DNA from: JANRKF01 sp033763575
GTDB taxonomy: Bacteria > Pseudomonadota > Alphaproteobacteria > Rickettsiales > SXRF01
DNA length: 42,427 bases
Assembly (NCBI GenBank): GCA_033763575.1
Contig: JANRKF010000015.1
Coordinates: forward strand, 1-42,427
Direction of reading: 5' to 3'
This document shows, piece by piece, positions 7,407 through 15,208 of this stretch (positions within the stretch are counted from its first letter, which is position 1; each line of letters begins with the position of its first letter). The translations under genes were made by a program, and so were the position numbers. A model generated the notes under the pieces. The model did no database searches. It saw only the letters and a list, made by a program, of their open reading frames with translations, and was not told the origin of the DNA.

Positions 7407-8495
7407 TCATCTGAGCTTCAGCGTCGCAAGGCCCAGCAGTGCAAAAATCACCGCGACAATCCAGAAGCGGATGACCACCGTCGGCTCCGCCCAGCCGAGC
7501 TTCTCGAAATGGTGATGGATTGGCGCCATTTTGAACACGCGCTTGCCGCGCAGCTTGAATGACGCCACCTGAATAATCACCGAGAGCGCCTCGACGACGA
7601 ACAATCCGCCAACAATCGCCAGCACAAATTCATGCTTGGTGACGACCGCAACGGCACCAAGCAATCCGCCGATGGCGAGGCTTCCCGTATCGCCCATAAA
7701 CACCTGCGCGGGCGGCGCATTGAACCATAAAAACCCAAGCGTGGCACCAATGAGCGCACTGCAAATGATCGCAAGCTCCCCAGCGCCCGGCACAAAATGT
7801 AGCTGTAGGTAATTGGCGAACACCGCATTGCCGACGAGATAGGAGATGAGCGCAAAACAACCCGACGCGATCACCACCGGCACCGAAACCAGCCCATCCA
7901 GCCCGTCGGTGAGGTTCACCGCATTGCTCGCCCCGATCATCACAATCAGCACAAAGAAAATATAGAGCGCCCCGGCGTCAATCAGCACGCTTTTGAAGAA
8001 AGGAATCGCCACCTGCGAAGAAAGCGCCGCCGGCGCATGCTCCTGGATGACGATGGCCGCCGCCAGCGAAATCACCATCTGCGCCATCATCTTGCGGCGG
8101 CTGGAAAGCCCCTTGCTATTACGCTTGGTGAGCTTCAGGAAATCGTCAAACGCGCCGATCGCGCCGAAACCGAGCGTAGCCACCACCACCACCCAGACAT
8201 AGATATTTTTTAAATCCGCCCAGAGCAAGATGGCGATCAGCCATGAGAGCAGGATCATGATCCCGCCCATGGTCGGCGTGCCCTTCTTGGTGACAAGATG
8301 GCTTTCCGGGCCGTCGAGCCGGATCGGCTGGCCCTCGCCCTGCTTGGATTTCAGCCAGCGGATGACTTTCGGCCCCATCCATAAACACAGGATCAGCGCG
8401 GTAAACACCGCCCCGCCGCTACGGAAGGTGATATAGCGGAACAGGTTGAAGAACTGCACGTCGTTGGCATAAGGGGCGAGGAGATTATAGAGCAT
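7407..8495 (-). CDS. mraY: Phospho-N-acetylmuramoyl-pentapeptide-transferase MraY
   Basis: Integral membrane enzyme (362 residues, about ten helices) that transfers phospho-MurNAc-pentapeptide to undecaprenyl phosphate, giving lipid I. Visible motifs are PTMGGIMIL (about 74-82), the DD pair in GAFDDFLKL (D117, D118), NAVNLTDGLDGL, FMGDTGSLAIGG and the histidine cluster MAPIHHHFEKLGW. The start overlaps the 3' end of murF by 11 bp. It is followed by mntA-hepT instead of the usual murD. Confidence 0.97.
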   Translation of the reverse strand: MLYNLLAPYANDVQFFNLFRYITFRSGGAVFTALILCLWMGPKVIRWLKSKQGEGQPIRLDGPESHLVTKKGTPTMGGIMILLSWLIAILLWADLKNIYVWVVVVATLGFGAIGAFDDFLKLTKRNSKGLSSRRKMMAQMVISLAAAIVIQEHAPAALSSQVAIPFFKSVLIDAGALYIFFVLIVMIGASNAVNLTDGLDGLVSVPVVIASGCFALISYLVGNAVFANYLQLHFVPGAGELAIICSALIGATLGFLWFNAPPAQVFMGDTGSLAIGGLLGAVAVVTKHEFVLAIVGGLFVVEALSVIIQVASFKLRGKRVFKMAPIHHHFEKLGWAEPTVVIRFWIVAVIFALLGLATLKLR

Positions 8496-9882
8496 GTTTT
8501 TTTTCTGTGGTTGGGTGTGTAAGGATGGAGGCCAGTTCGTGCATCTTGCTGCCGTGCGAGCCTTTTACCAGAAGCACGTCGTCCGGCGCGAGGGTTTTTT
8601 GCAGGAGGGGCAGGAGTTGCTGCGCGGCCTGCATATGCTGCGCTCGCATCTCTTTGGGCAGCGCCACCTCCAGATGTTTCATCAGCGGCCCGGCGGTAAA
8701 CACCTGATGGAATCCATGCTTGATGAGCGCATCGGAAAGCGCGGCATGCAGGTGCGGCGCGTCCGGCCCCAGCTCCAGCATATCGCCCAGCGCGGCGATC
8801 TTGCGGCCTTTTTTCCCCTGCATCTGCCATATCTCGTCGGTCTTGGCGATGGCCGCCACCATCGAGGCCGGGCTGGCATTATAGGCATCGTCGATCATCC
8901 ATGCAGCGCCGATTCTAACGAGCTTGCCACGCCCGTCGCTCTCACTGAAATCCACCAGGCTGGCAGCGGTTTTCGGCAGGGGAAGTTTCAGCGCCTGCGC
9001 CACCGCCAGCGTGCATAGCGCGGTTTTCGCAAAATGCTTCCCGGTGGCACCGATGGCGAATGAAAGCGTCTGCCCGGCGAGGCTCGCCACAATTTCGGCA
9101 CCTTTCATCGTTGACCTGTAAGAAACCAAATGCGCATCGCTGCCTTCCTTCTCGCCAAAGGTCATGACCTGCAACACACCGGCTTTTTTCTGCAAATAGC
9201 CGCAGAAGGGATTGTCGGCAGGCAACACCGCCACGCCTTCCTTTTCCGCGCCCTCGAAAATTTCGGCCTTGGCATCGGCGATGCCCTGCACATCCTTGAA
9301 AAACTCCAGATGCACCGCCTCGACATTGGTGATGACCGCCACATGCGGCCTGACCATCTCCACCAGGTGGCGGATCTCGCCCGCATGGTTCATGCCCATC
9401 TCGAACACGCCGAACTGCGCTCCCACCGGCAGATTCGCAAGGTTGAGCGGCGTGCCGATATGGTTGTTGTAGTTGCCCGTCGTCGCATAGGTTTTTCCAT
9501 GCGCGGAAAGGGCAATCCGCAGCATATCCTTGGTGCTGGTCTTACCGACGCTGCCGGTGACGCCAACGATTTTAGCGCTACTGCGCGCCCGGTTATAACG
9601 CGCCATGGCCACAAGCGCCGCAAGCGTATCCTTCACCACCACCAGCGACGCGCCACGCGGCAGCCCTTCCGGCACGGAAGACACCACCGCCGCCACCGCG
9701 CCACGCGCCAGCGCATCGGCCACATATAAATGCCCGTCCATCCGCTCACCCCTGATGGCGACGAATAAATCGCCGAGCTGCACCTTGCGGCTGTCGATCT
9801 CCACCCGCGAGGCATGCCAGTGGCCATGCGCCTCCCCGCCCGTGGCCGCCACCGCCGTTTGCTCATTCCATAATGTTTTCAT
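8485..9882 (-). CDS. murF: UDP-N-acetylmuramoyl-tripeptide--D-alanyl-D-alanine ligase MurF
   Basis: Cytoplasmic Mur ligase that adds D-Ala-D-Ala to the UDP-MurNAc tripeptide. The 465 residues include DSRKVQLGDLFVAIRGERMDGH, the ATP loop GVTGSVGKTST (107-117), FEMGMNHAGEI, ITNVEAVHLEFF and DDAYNASPASM. AGGA lies six bases before the ATG. It is the first gene of the cluster here. The usual upstream partners murE and ftsI are absent, and an unrelated divergent gene begins instead. Confidence 0.96.
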   Translation of the reverse strand: MKTLWNEQTAVAATGGEAHGHWHASRVEIDSRKVQLGDLFVAIRGERMDGHLYVADALARGAVAAVVSSVPEGLPRGASLVVVKDTLAALVAMARYNRARSSAKIVGVTGSVGKTSTKDMLRIALSAHGKTYATTGNYNNHIGTPLNLANLPVGAQFGVFEMGMNHAGEIRHLVEMVRPHVAVITNVEAVHLEFFKDVQGIADAKAEIFEGAEKEGVAVLPADNPFCGYLQKKAGVLQVMTFGEKEGSDAHLVSYRSTMKGAEIVASLAGQTLSFAIGATGKHFAKTALCTLAVAQALKLPLPKTAASLVDFSESDGRGKLVRIGAAWMIDDAYNASPASMVAAIAKTDEIWQMQGKKGRKIAALGDMLELGPDAPHLHAALSDALIKHGFHQVFTAGPLMKHLEVALPKEMRAQHMQAAQQLLPLLQKTLAPDDVLLVKGSHGSKMHELASILTHPTTEKKHAL

Positions 9883-9984
9883 CGCGTCCTGCCTTATAAA
9901 ACCATTATTGGCACGGGTTCCCGTGTCATGGAAGGGGGCGAATGCATATTTTTCAAAAAATCTTTCGCGCCATGCAAAAACAGG

Positions 9985-10021
9985 TTGCTTTGGACGGAAT
10001 AATATGTTAAATATTTGTTAA
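9985..10021 (+). promoter_or_regulatory. Putative promoter with a CtrA-like box upstream of the 10043 gene
   Basis: TTGCTT (9985-9990), a 17-bp spacer and TAAATA (10008-10013) give a plausible sigma-70 promoter on the plus strand. Overlapping it is TTAA-N7-TTAA followed by C (10007-10022), the form of the alphaproteobacterial CtrA full site. The site lies between the divergent murF cluster and the 10043 gene. AT-rich sequence can give such matches by chance. Confidence 0.35.
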
Positions 10022-10042
10022 CTTTTTAACTTGAGGGGTTTT

Positions 10043-10486
10043 ATGGCGCATTCACACGACAAACCTGATTGCGAAGGACGTGGCCCGGAGGAAGCATCCA
10101 ACAGGAATTGGGCGGGCGTGCGCGGCAAATTTCCGCAAACACCGGTTTGTGTAGATGAGTTGCTGGATTTTGGTAAGAATGGAATAGACACAATATTGCA
10201 AAACTTTCGTGCAACTAGAGAAGTAGATCAAGTATACAAATCGGGCATGGAGATTAAATTCGCGAATCTTGCTAAATCCTATTGCGAACGCCGGATTCTT
10301 GCCGCGTTGTTTGATGCCGACAAGGTGGATATGGCGGATTATGGCCGGAGCACGCAAGAATTAAGAACAGCCATGGAATCCACAATTAACCCAAATCATC
10401 TGGAATCCACCATGCAAGCAATTGATGCTCGTGTTGACGAACTGCTCAAAGATGCACCCTCGCGGCCAGCAGCACGATTCGTCTAA
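10043..10486 (+). CDS. Hypothetical protein
   Basis: 147-residue soluble protein starting MAHSHDKPDCEGRGPEE. The ATG at 10043 is preferred because GAGGGG lies just upstream at 10033-10038. An in-frame TTG at 10031 falls before that ribosome binding site. The sequence looks mainly helical after residue 40, with no membrane helix and no recognised family. It is divergent from murF and followed by the pseudokinase gene after 57 bp. Confidence 0.6.
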   Translation: MAHSHDKPDCEGRGPEEASNRNWAGVRGKFPQTPVCVDELLDFGKNGIDTILQNFRATREVDQVYKSGMEIKFANLAKSYCERRILAALFDADKVDMADYGRSTQELRTAMESTINPNHLESTMQAIDARVDELLKDAPSRPAARFV

Positions 10487-10543
10487 AAATTCAATCTAAC
10501 ATAATCATTCCCTCCCGGCACGGTACTTGCTAAAAGGTGGGGC

Positions 10544-12649
10544 ATGAACCAGCTTGTTCCCACCGCCAATATCTCGAAGCCCGATCCGCAAATCGAGCAG
10601 TCGCTCTCGAAAACGGCGGAATTCCTGCGCGAATATACGCCGCCGCCGAGCGCGCATAAAAAAGACGTGCTGTTCGATCAATATGAAATCGACCTGACCA
10701 GGCCCCTGCCCCAGTTCAATACCGGCAAAGCCCGCGCTTTTGCCGCCACCGACAACGGAGATAACAAGCCGCTATTCGCGCTGGTCTGCGAACCGGGCAC
10801 ACAGCAGCGCCATGATGCCATCAATCGCCTGTTGACCGTCCGCAACCCGAATCTATGCTCGCTGTTGGCGGCAGGAGCGGTCGATCTCAGCCAGCCCGCC
10901 GAAGAACGCTATGTGATTTTTTACGAATATGTGAAAGGCCAGAAACTCTCGGCGCTGCTTGCCAACACCAAGGGTAAAATCCCCCCGAATATTATCATCA
11001 CCCGCATTATTACCCCGCTTGTGCAGGCGATCCTTGCGTTGCAGGAAGCAGGCGTTACCCATGGCAGCATCAACCCCGACAATATTTATTACGATCAGGA
11101 GGCTGTTTTAGGGCCGTGCGTGATCGATCCCTGCGGCTACACCCAGCCCTATTACTACGAGCTGGTCGAACGCATGCAGGCGCACCCCGCCGGCAAGGGC
11201 GAATCCAATATCGACGTCGATTTCTATGCGCTGGCGGTGCTGGTGCTCCAGATCCTCTACGGCACTCAGGCGCTTGAGCGCTACCCCCAGGTGAATCTCG
11301 CCCGCGCTATCCTCCGGCAGGGACCGTTCATGGCGCTCACCGCCGGACGTGAAGTGCCGGAAGAATTTTTTGATTTCCTGTGGGGCATGCTCGGATCCGG
11401 CGTCAACAAGCGCTGGAATTACCGCTACCTAAAACCGTGGCTGGACGGAAAACATTATAATATCATCCCTTCGCCCGCCCCCACCGAAGGTTCCAAACCC
11501 TACGAATGCCTCGGCACCACCGCCCATTCGCGGCGTGAAGTGGCGCATATGCTCGCCACCCACTGGGACAGGGTGAAGGAAACGCTCGCCGAATCATCGC
11601 TCGCATATTGGGTGCTCATCACGCTCAGGCAGAAGGAATTATCGGAGCTGCTGGCGCGGCACATCAAGACCATCGTGGAGAGCAACAATAAAAACGAAAC
11701 GCAGCGCAACGAGCATATCATGCGGCTGCTGCTCATCCTTGATAATGAAGGACCGCTGCGTTATTCGAAGATTTCCCTCCATGTCGACAGCATCCCCGCC
11801 CTGTTCGCCGACCTCTATCTGAAACAGGCGCAGGACGAGCTGCAACTGCTGGTGAAATTCATCGAGCAGAACCTGATCTCCGCCTGGGTCGATCTGCAAT
11901 CGGTAAAAGAAATCGATATTCCCGAGCATCTCTCGCAATATTTCTCCCGGCTGGACCGGCTGCGCGGCGTCATCCGCAACGAAGGGCTGGGCTTCGGTAT
12001 GGAGCGGCTACTCTATGACCTGAACCCGGCAATGCCCTGCCTCAGCCCGCTATGCCGCGGACGGCACGTCACCACCCTGCCCGACCTGCTCAGACATCTG
12101 GATAGGATTGCCCCCAGCATGGGCGCCTCGCAGGACCCGATCGATGTGCATATCGCGGCCTTCGTCGCCAGCAAGCTCGGCATTACCAATGAAATAAAAC
12201 TATACGACCTGTCGGCCATTCCGGTTATCGCCAACAATAAATCGCTGATCGCGCTCAAGCTGTTCGCCGTGGCCCAGCACCGCTCCGGCAATATCGAGCT
12301 GAACGGGCTTACCCACTGGATCGCCCAGCGGGTGCTGCCTTCGATGCAGCACCTGCGAAGCAACACCATGCGCGGCCGCACCCTGCAAATGCTGCTCGAC
12401 GAAGCGACCGAGGGCCGCACCCAGCGCCTCAGCGACCTGCTGCTCGACGGCGAAATCATCAATGCCGACCAGAGCGGATTCCAGAAAGCCCTCGCCAATT
12501 ACAAGCGCAACGCCGACCGCATCGAGGCCTACAAACGCGGCGCGAACCTCGATTTCGACAGCGCCAACCTCGGCGGCATGATCGCAAAGATTTTCGCCTA
12601 CGCGGCGCTTCTGCTCAGTGTCTATAACATCTTCATGGCCTATCAATGA
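10544..12649 (+). CDS. Protein-kinase-like protein (probable pseudokinase) with C-terminal membrane anchor
   Basis: 701-residue protein whose residues of about 45-310 resemble a Ser/Thr kinase domain. The catalytic loop reads HGSINPDN (173-180) where active kinases have HRDLKPEN, so both the catalytic Asp and the Lys are lost. The metal-binding segment reads VIDPCG (193-198), and no VAIK lysine is visible in FALVCEP. A helix near DVDFYALAVLVLQILYG matches subdomain IX. The C-terminus has one membrane helix (AKIFAYAALLLSVYNIFMAY). AAAAGGTGG precedes the ATG. Its stop overlaps the next gene (ATGA), so the two form a unit. Confidence 0.75.
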   Translation: MNQLVPTANISKPDPQIEQSLSKTAEFLREYTPPPSAHKKDVLFDQYEIDLTRPLPQFNTGKARAFAATDNGDNKPLFALVCEPGTQQRHDAINRLLTVRNPNLCSLLAAGAVDLSQPAEERYVIFYEYVKGQKLSALLANTKGKIPPNIIITRIITPLVQAILALQEAGVTHGSINPDNIYYDQEAVLGPCVIDPCGYTQPYYYELVERMQAHPAGKGESNIDVDFYALAVLVLQILYGTQALERYPQVNLARAILRQGPFMALTAGREVPEEFFDFLWGMLGSGVNKRWNYRYLKPWLDGKHYNIIPSPAPTEGSKPYECLGTTAHSRREVAHMLATHWDRVKETLAESSLAYWVLITLRQKELSELLARHIKTIVESNNKNETQRNEHIMRLLLILDNEGPLRYSKISLHVDSIPALFADLYLKQAQDELQLLVKFIEQNLISAWVDLQSVKEIDIPEHLSQYFSRLDRLRGVIRNEGLGFGMERLLYDLNPAMPCLSPLCRGRHVTTLPDLLRHLDRIAPSMGASQDPIDVHIAAFVASKLGITNEIKLYDLSAIPVIANNKSLIALKLFAVAQHRSGNIELNGLTHWIAQRVLPSMQHLRSNTMRGRTLQMLLDEATEGRTQRLSDLLLDGEIINADQSGFQKALANYKRNADRIEAYKRGANLDFDSANLGGMIAKIFAYAALLLSVYNIFMAYQ

Positions 12650-13119
12650 GTCTCTCCTCCCGCAATAAAGCGATGCTCCCCGGCGTCATTTTCCTGATGC
12701 TTGTGACGATTTTTATTATGCGTTTCGGGGCCATCATCCTGATACTCACTATCATCCCTTCCATCGTCGCCTTTTTTATGGACCGTCAACCAAGGCGCCC
12801 ACATTTCAAGGTGATCGCCGCCTGTAATATCTCCGCCGCGCTACCGTTCATCGTTCCCATCATCGATTTCAGCCTGAAGAAACAATATTCCGAAGCTGGC
12901 GCAGTCATGGACGACCCGATGAGCTGGGCGTTCATCTATTGCGGTGCGGCTTCCGGGTGGGGCATGCTGTATCTCGCCAAATTCGTCGCCCGCGCCGTGA
13001 CACTGATGCATTACGAATATGCCATCAGCATGCTGGAAAAAAAGCAGGCGATCCTACTGAAAGAATGGGGCGAAGAAATCGGACAGCCAGACCATATAAA
13101 TAAAAAAAGCAACCGTTGA
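12646..13119 (+). CDS. Membrane protein partner of the pseudokinase
   Basis: 157-residue protein with three to four hydrophobic helices (about 9-44 as a pair, 57-75, and 92-112) and a charged C-terminal tail (MLEKKQAILLKEWGEEIG). No family recognised. It overlaps the end of the pseudokinase gene by four bases, so the two are probably co-translated and may work together at the inner membrane. Confidence 0.7.
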   Translation: MSLSSRNKAMLPGVIFLMLVTIFIMRFGAIILILTIIPSIVAFFMDRQPRRPHFKVIAACNISAALPFIVPIIDFSLKKQYSEAGAVMDDPMSWAFIYCGAASGWGMLYLAKFVARAVTLMHYEYAISMLEKKQAILLKEWGEEIGQPDHINKKSNR

Positions 13120-13262
13120 TTGAATATAAAGTTGCGCAAATACCACAATTAAGAATAAACTATTTCTATGGTTGTGTTTTTATTTGATATAATCAATCTG
13201 AGATGGTATTAAAACATCCCATGATAAGACACGCCTTGCTTACCCCCCCACCCCAATCGAAC

Positions 13263-13289
13263 ATGCGTTTGACTGCATCCCAAACGCAT
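13263..13289 (+). other. First of two tandem RNA hairpins
   Basis: Perfect 9-bp inverted repeat ATGCGTTTG (13263-13271) and CAAACGCAT (13281-13289) around the 9-base loop ACTGCATCC. It stands six bases before the terminator-like hairpin at 13296. The pair could be a double terminator for the upstream genes or an attenuator in the leader of the carbonic anhydrase homologue. Confidence 0.6.
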
Positions 13290-13295
13290 TGCTTG

Positions 13296-13334
13296 CATGC
13301 CGTGACATGCACCTATTGTCACGGCATGTTTTTT
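13296..13334 (+). terminator. Intrinsic terminator
   Basis: Perfect 11-bp stem CATGCCGTGAC (13296-13306) and GTCACGGCATG (13318-13328), an 11-base loop, then six T residues (13329-13334). This is a textbook Rho-independent terminator on the plus strand. It follows the pseudokinase unit and lies 37 bp before the ATG of the next gene. Confidence 0.8.
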
Positions 13335-13370
13335 CCAGCATATTTAATGGAGCTGCTGGAGGGCGTAATC

Positions 13371-14120
13371 ATGAAACTATGGAAACTCATCACAATCATA
13401 TCGCTCGGTGGCGTTCATGCCAGCGAAGCGCACGCCGTCTTCTGGAACTATGCCGGCATGAAGACCGGCCCGGATTCCTGGGGCGAACTTGCACCCGAAT
13501 TCGAGAAATGCGCGGGCGGCTCCGCGCAATCCCCGGTTTCGATTTCCACCACCAAGGTCATGCCCCTGCCCGCGCTGGAATTTGATTACAAAACCACCGC
13601 CGCTTCGCTCGCCCTTGACCGCTTCACCGTCGTCTCCACCCCGCAGGAAAAGCTCTATTTCCGGGAGGGCGACAGACACTACCTGCTGAAGGAAATGGTG
13701 ATGCACACGCCAAGCGAGCATGACGTAGAGGGGGATTTTTATCCCATCGAATTGCAATTGCTGCACGAGGGTGATGAAAAAAAACTGCTGATGCTTTCGA
13801 TTTTCCTGCGCTCCACTGAAGGCGCCGCCGACAACGCGGCATTGCAGGCCATCATCGGCCATTACCCCGCGACCCGGCAGGACCGTCCCTCGACGCATCT
13901 GGACTGGCAGGCGCTCCTGCCAAAGAATCTCGGCTATTATGCCTATCCCGGTTCGATCACCACCCCGCCCTGCACCGAGGGCGTGGAAATCCGCGTGCTG
14001 AAGACCCCGCTGGAAGTGAGCGCGGGGCAGATCAAATGGCTGGTAGAAAAGCTTGGGCGCAACGCACGCGATGTGCAGCCGGTGCTGCTGCGCACTATCC
14101 GTGAATCGGAGAGAGAATAA
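13371..14120 (+). CDS. Periplasmic alpha-carbonic-anhydrase-like protein lacking two zinc ligands
   Basis: 249 residues from the ATG at 13371, chosen because GGAGGG lies seven bases upstream and a signal peptide (MKLWKLITIISLGGVHASEA, then HA) follows. The alpha-CA fold is clear: QSPVSI, HTPSEHDVEG, GSITTPPCTEGVE. Aligned to human CA II, the ligand positions H94/H96/H119 read V110, H112 and Q129. E106 (E116) and T199 (T197) equivalents remain. With one zinc histidine left it should not hydrate CO2 normally and resembles the catalytically silent CA-related proteins. A longer frame from 13203 runs over the terminator and is not used. Confidence 0.88.
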   Translation: MKLWKLITIISLGGVHASEAHAVFWNYAGMKTGPDSWGELAPEFEKCAGGSAQSPVSISTTKVMPLPALEFDYKTTAASLALDRFTVVSTPQEKLYFREGDRHYLLKEMVMHTPSEHDVEGDFYPIELQLLHEGDEKKLLMLSIFLRSTEGAADNAALQAIIGHYPATRQDRPSTHLDWQALLPKNLGYYAYPGSITTPPCTEGVEIRVLKTPLEVSAGQIKWLVEKLGRNARDVQPVLLRTIRESERE

Positions 14121-14230
14121 TGCCGTTCTCCGCCACTCGTCCAATATCTTATTTCACAGGTAAGGAACTTGCATTCTATCCCGCAGTGCAGCATATTAAC
14201 CGCACACTACATATCATCAGGGAGTAGGCG

Positions 14231-14536
14231 ATGGAATGTCATATTGAAATTGTGCAGAATGTTTTGCTGGCCAGGCTTTCCGGCGAATTCGTTTTTTCCG
14301 ATCACAATAAATTCAAGCCGATACTGGACGCAGGGCAGGACGAAGCGATTAAATCCGTACGTATTGACCTGGCGAATGTCGGTTTTATCGATTCGGCAGG
14401 ACTCGGCATGCTGCTCCTGCTCCGCGACGCGTGCGATAAACACGGCAAACGGCTGACCCTTGTGGGCCCCACCGGACAAGTGAAAAAAGTTTTTGACGTA
14501 TCGAAGTTTCAGCATCTTTTCACCATAGAGGCCTGA
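14231..14536 (+). CDS. STAS-domain anti-sigma factor antagonist
   Basis: 101-residue single STAS domain of the SpoIIAA/RsbV type. The phosphorylatable serine is in FIDSAGLGML (S55). In partner switching the dephosphorylated form binds the kinase/anti-sigma partner and frees its target. The ATG follows AGGGAGTAGGCG. The HATPase gene begins four bases after the stop, so the three genes here form one operon. Confidence 0.9.
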   Translation: MECHIEIVQNVLLARLSGEFVFSDHNKFKPILDAGQDEAIKSVRIDLANVGFIDSAGLGMLLLLRDACDKHGKRLTLVGPTGQVKKVFDVSKFQHLFTIEA

Positions 14537-14539
14537 TCG

Positions 14540-15208
14540 ATGTATTATCGCACCGCCACTTCCGTCAACCCGACTCTGCAGCCATTACCGGGCCATGCGC
14601 GGCAAGAGCGTTCGCATTATTTCTTCACGGAAGAAGAGGCGTGCCTCCTGTCGGCCATCATGGATAAGCCCTACCGGCATTTTATCGAAGTGCGTGAGTA
14701 TGCGCACCTGGGCAAAGTGCTCGCCTTCATCCGCGGGGAAACGCCGCAATACAGCCTTTCGCTTACGACCCGCAGCGCCTTCCGGCAGCCGGTGGCGGAA
14801 GTGTTGTCGAGGCACCTGGGGGAACAGTGCAACCTTTCGCCCGGTCGTATCAGCGATATTAAAACCTGCGTGCAGGAAGCGGTGATGAATGCGATTATCC
14901 ACGGCAATCTTATGATTGAGCCTGCGAACCGCGCCACCGACCATTTCCGGCACTATCTCGACAGCATCTCGGCGGCGGCTGAAGATGAAGTGCTGGGCTT
15001 GAAACGCGTGTCGGTCTTCGCATGGATTGACGACCAGCGGCTTACTATTTGTGTGTGCGACCAGGGCGCGGGCTTCAGCCTCGACCAGCCCACCAGCGAC
15101 ATTGCCGCGCCTTATGGGCGAGGGCTGCCGCTCATCCGCGCCATGTCCCACCGCCTGTGGCAGACAGCGCCCAACCGGCTCTACATGCAATTCCTGACCC
15201 ATGGCTGA
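14540..15208 (+). CDS. RsbW/SpoIIAB-like ATP-binding regulatory kinase
   Basis: 222-residue protein with a GHKL ATPase domain: N-box CVQEAVMNAIIHGN (E113, N117), G1 box CDQGAGFS (D174, G178) and G2 box GRGLPLI. The first 75 residues form an extension not typical of short RsbW proteins. It probably phosphorylates the STAS partner and binds an unknown output (sigma factor or other). It overlaps the next gene by 8 bp. No sigma factor gene is nearby. Confidence 0.85.
   Translation: MYYRTATSVNPTLQPLPGHARQERSHYFFTEEEACLLSAIMDKPYRHFIEVREYAHLGKVLAFIRGETPQYSLSLTTRSAFRQPVAEVLSRHLGEQCNLSPGRISDIKTCVQEAVMNAIIHGNLMIEPANRATDHFRHYLDSISAAAEDEVLGLKRVSVFAWIDDQRLTICVCDQGAGFSLDQPTSDIAAPYGRGLPLIRAMSHRLWQTAPNRLYMQFLTHG

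Noticed and set aside
13160..13195. Possible promoter around TATAAT after the pseudokinase unit
   Set aside because: TATAAT is present at about 13187, but no -35 box at suitable distance was found, and it is not clear that a transcript from it would pass the terminator at 13296.
13203..13370. 56-residue N-terminal extension of the carbonic anhydrase homologue
   Set aside because: It would be translated through a perfect terminator hairpin, and it precedes a clear signal peptide with its own strong ribosome binding site at 13371.
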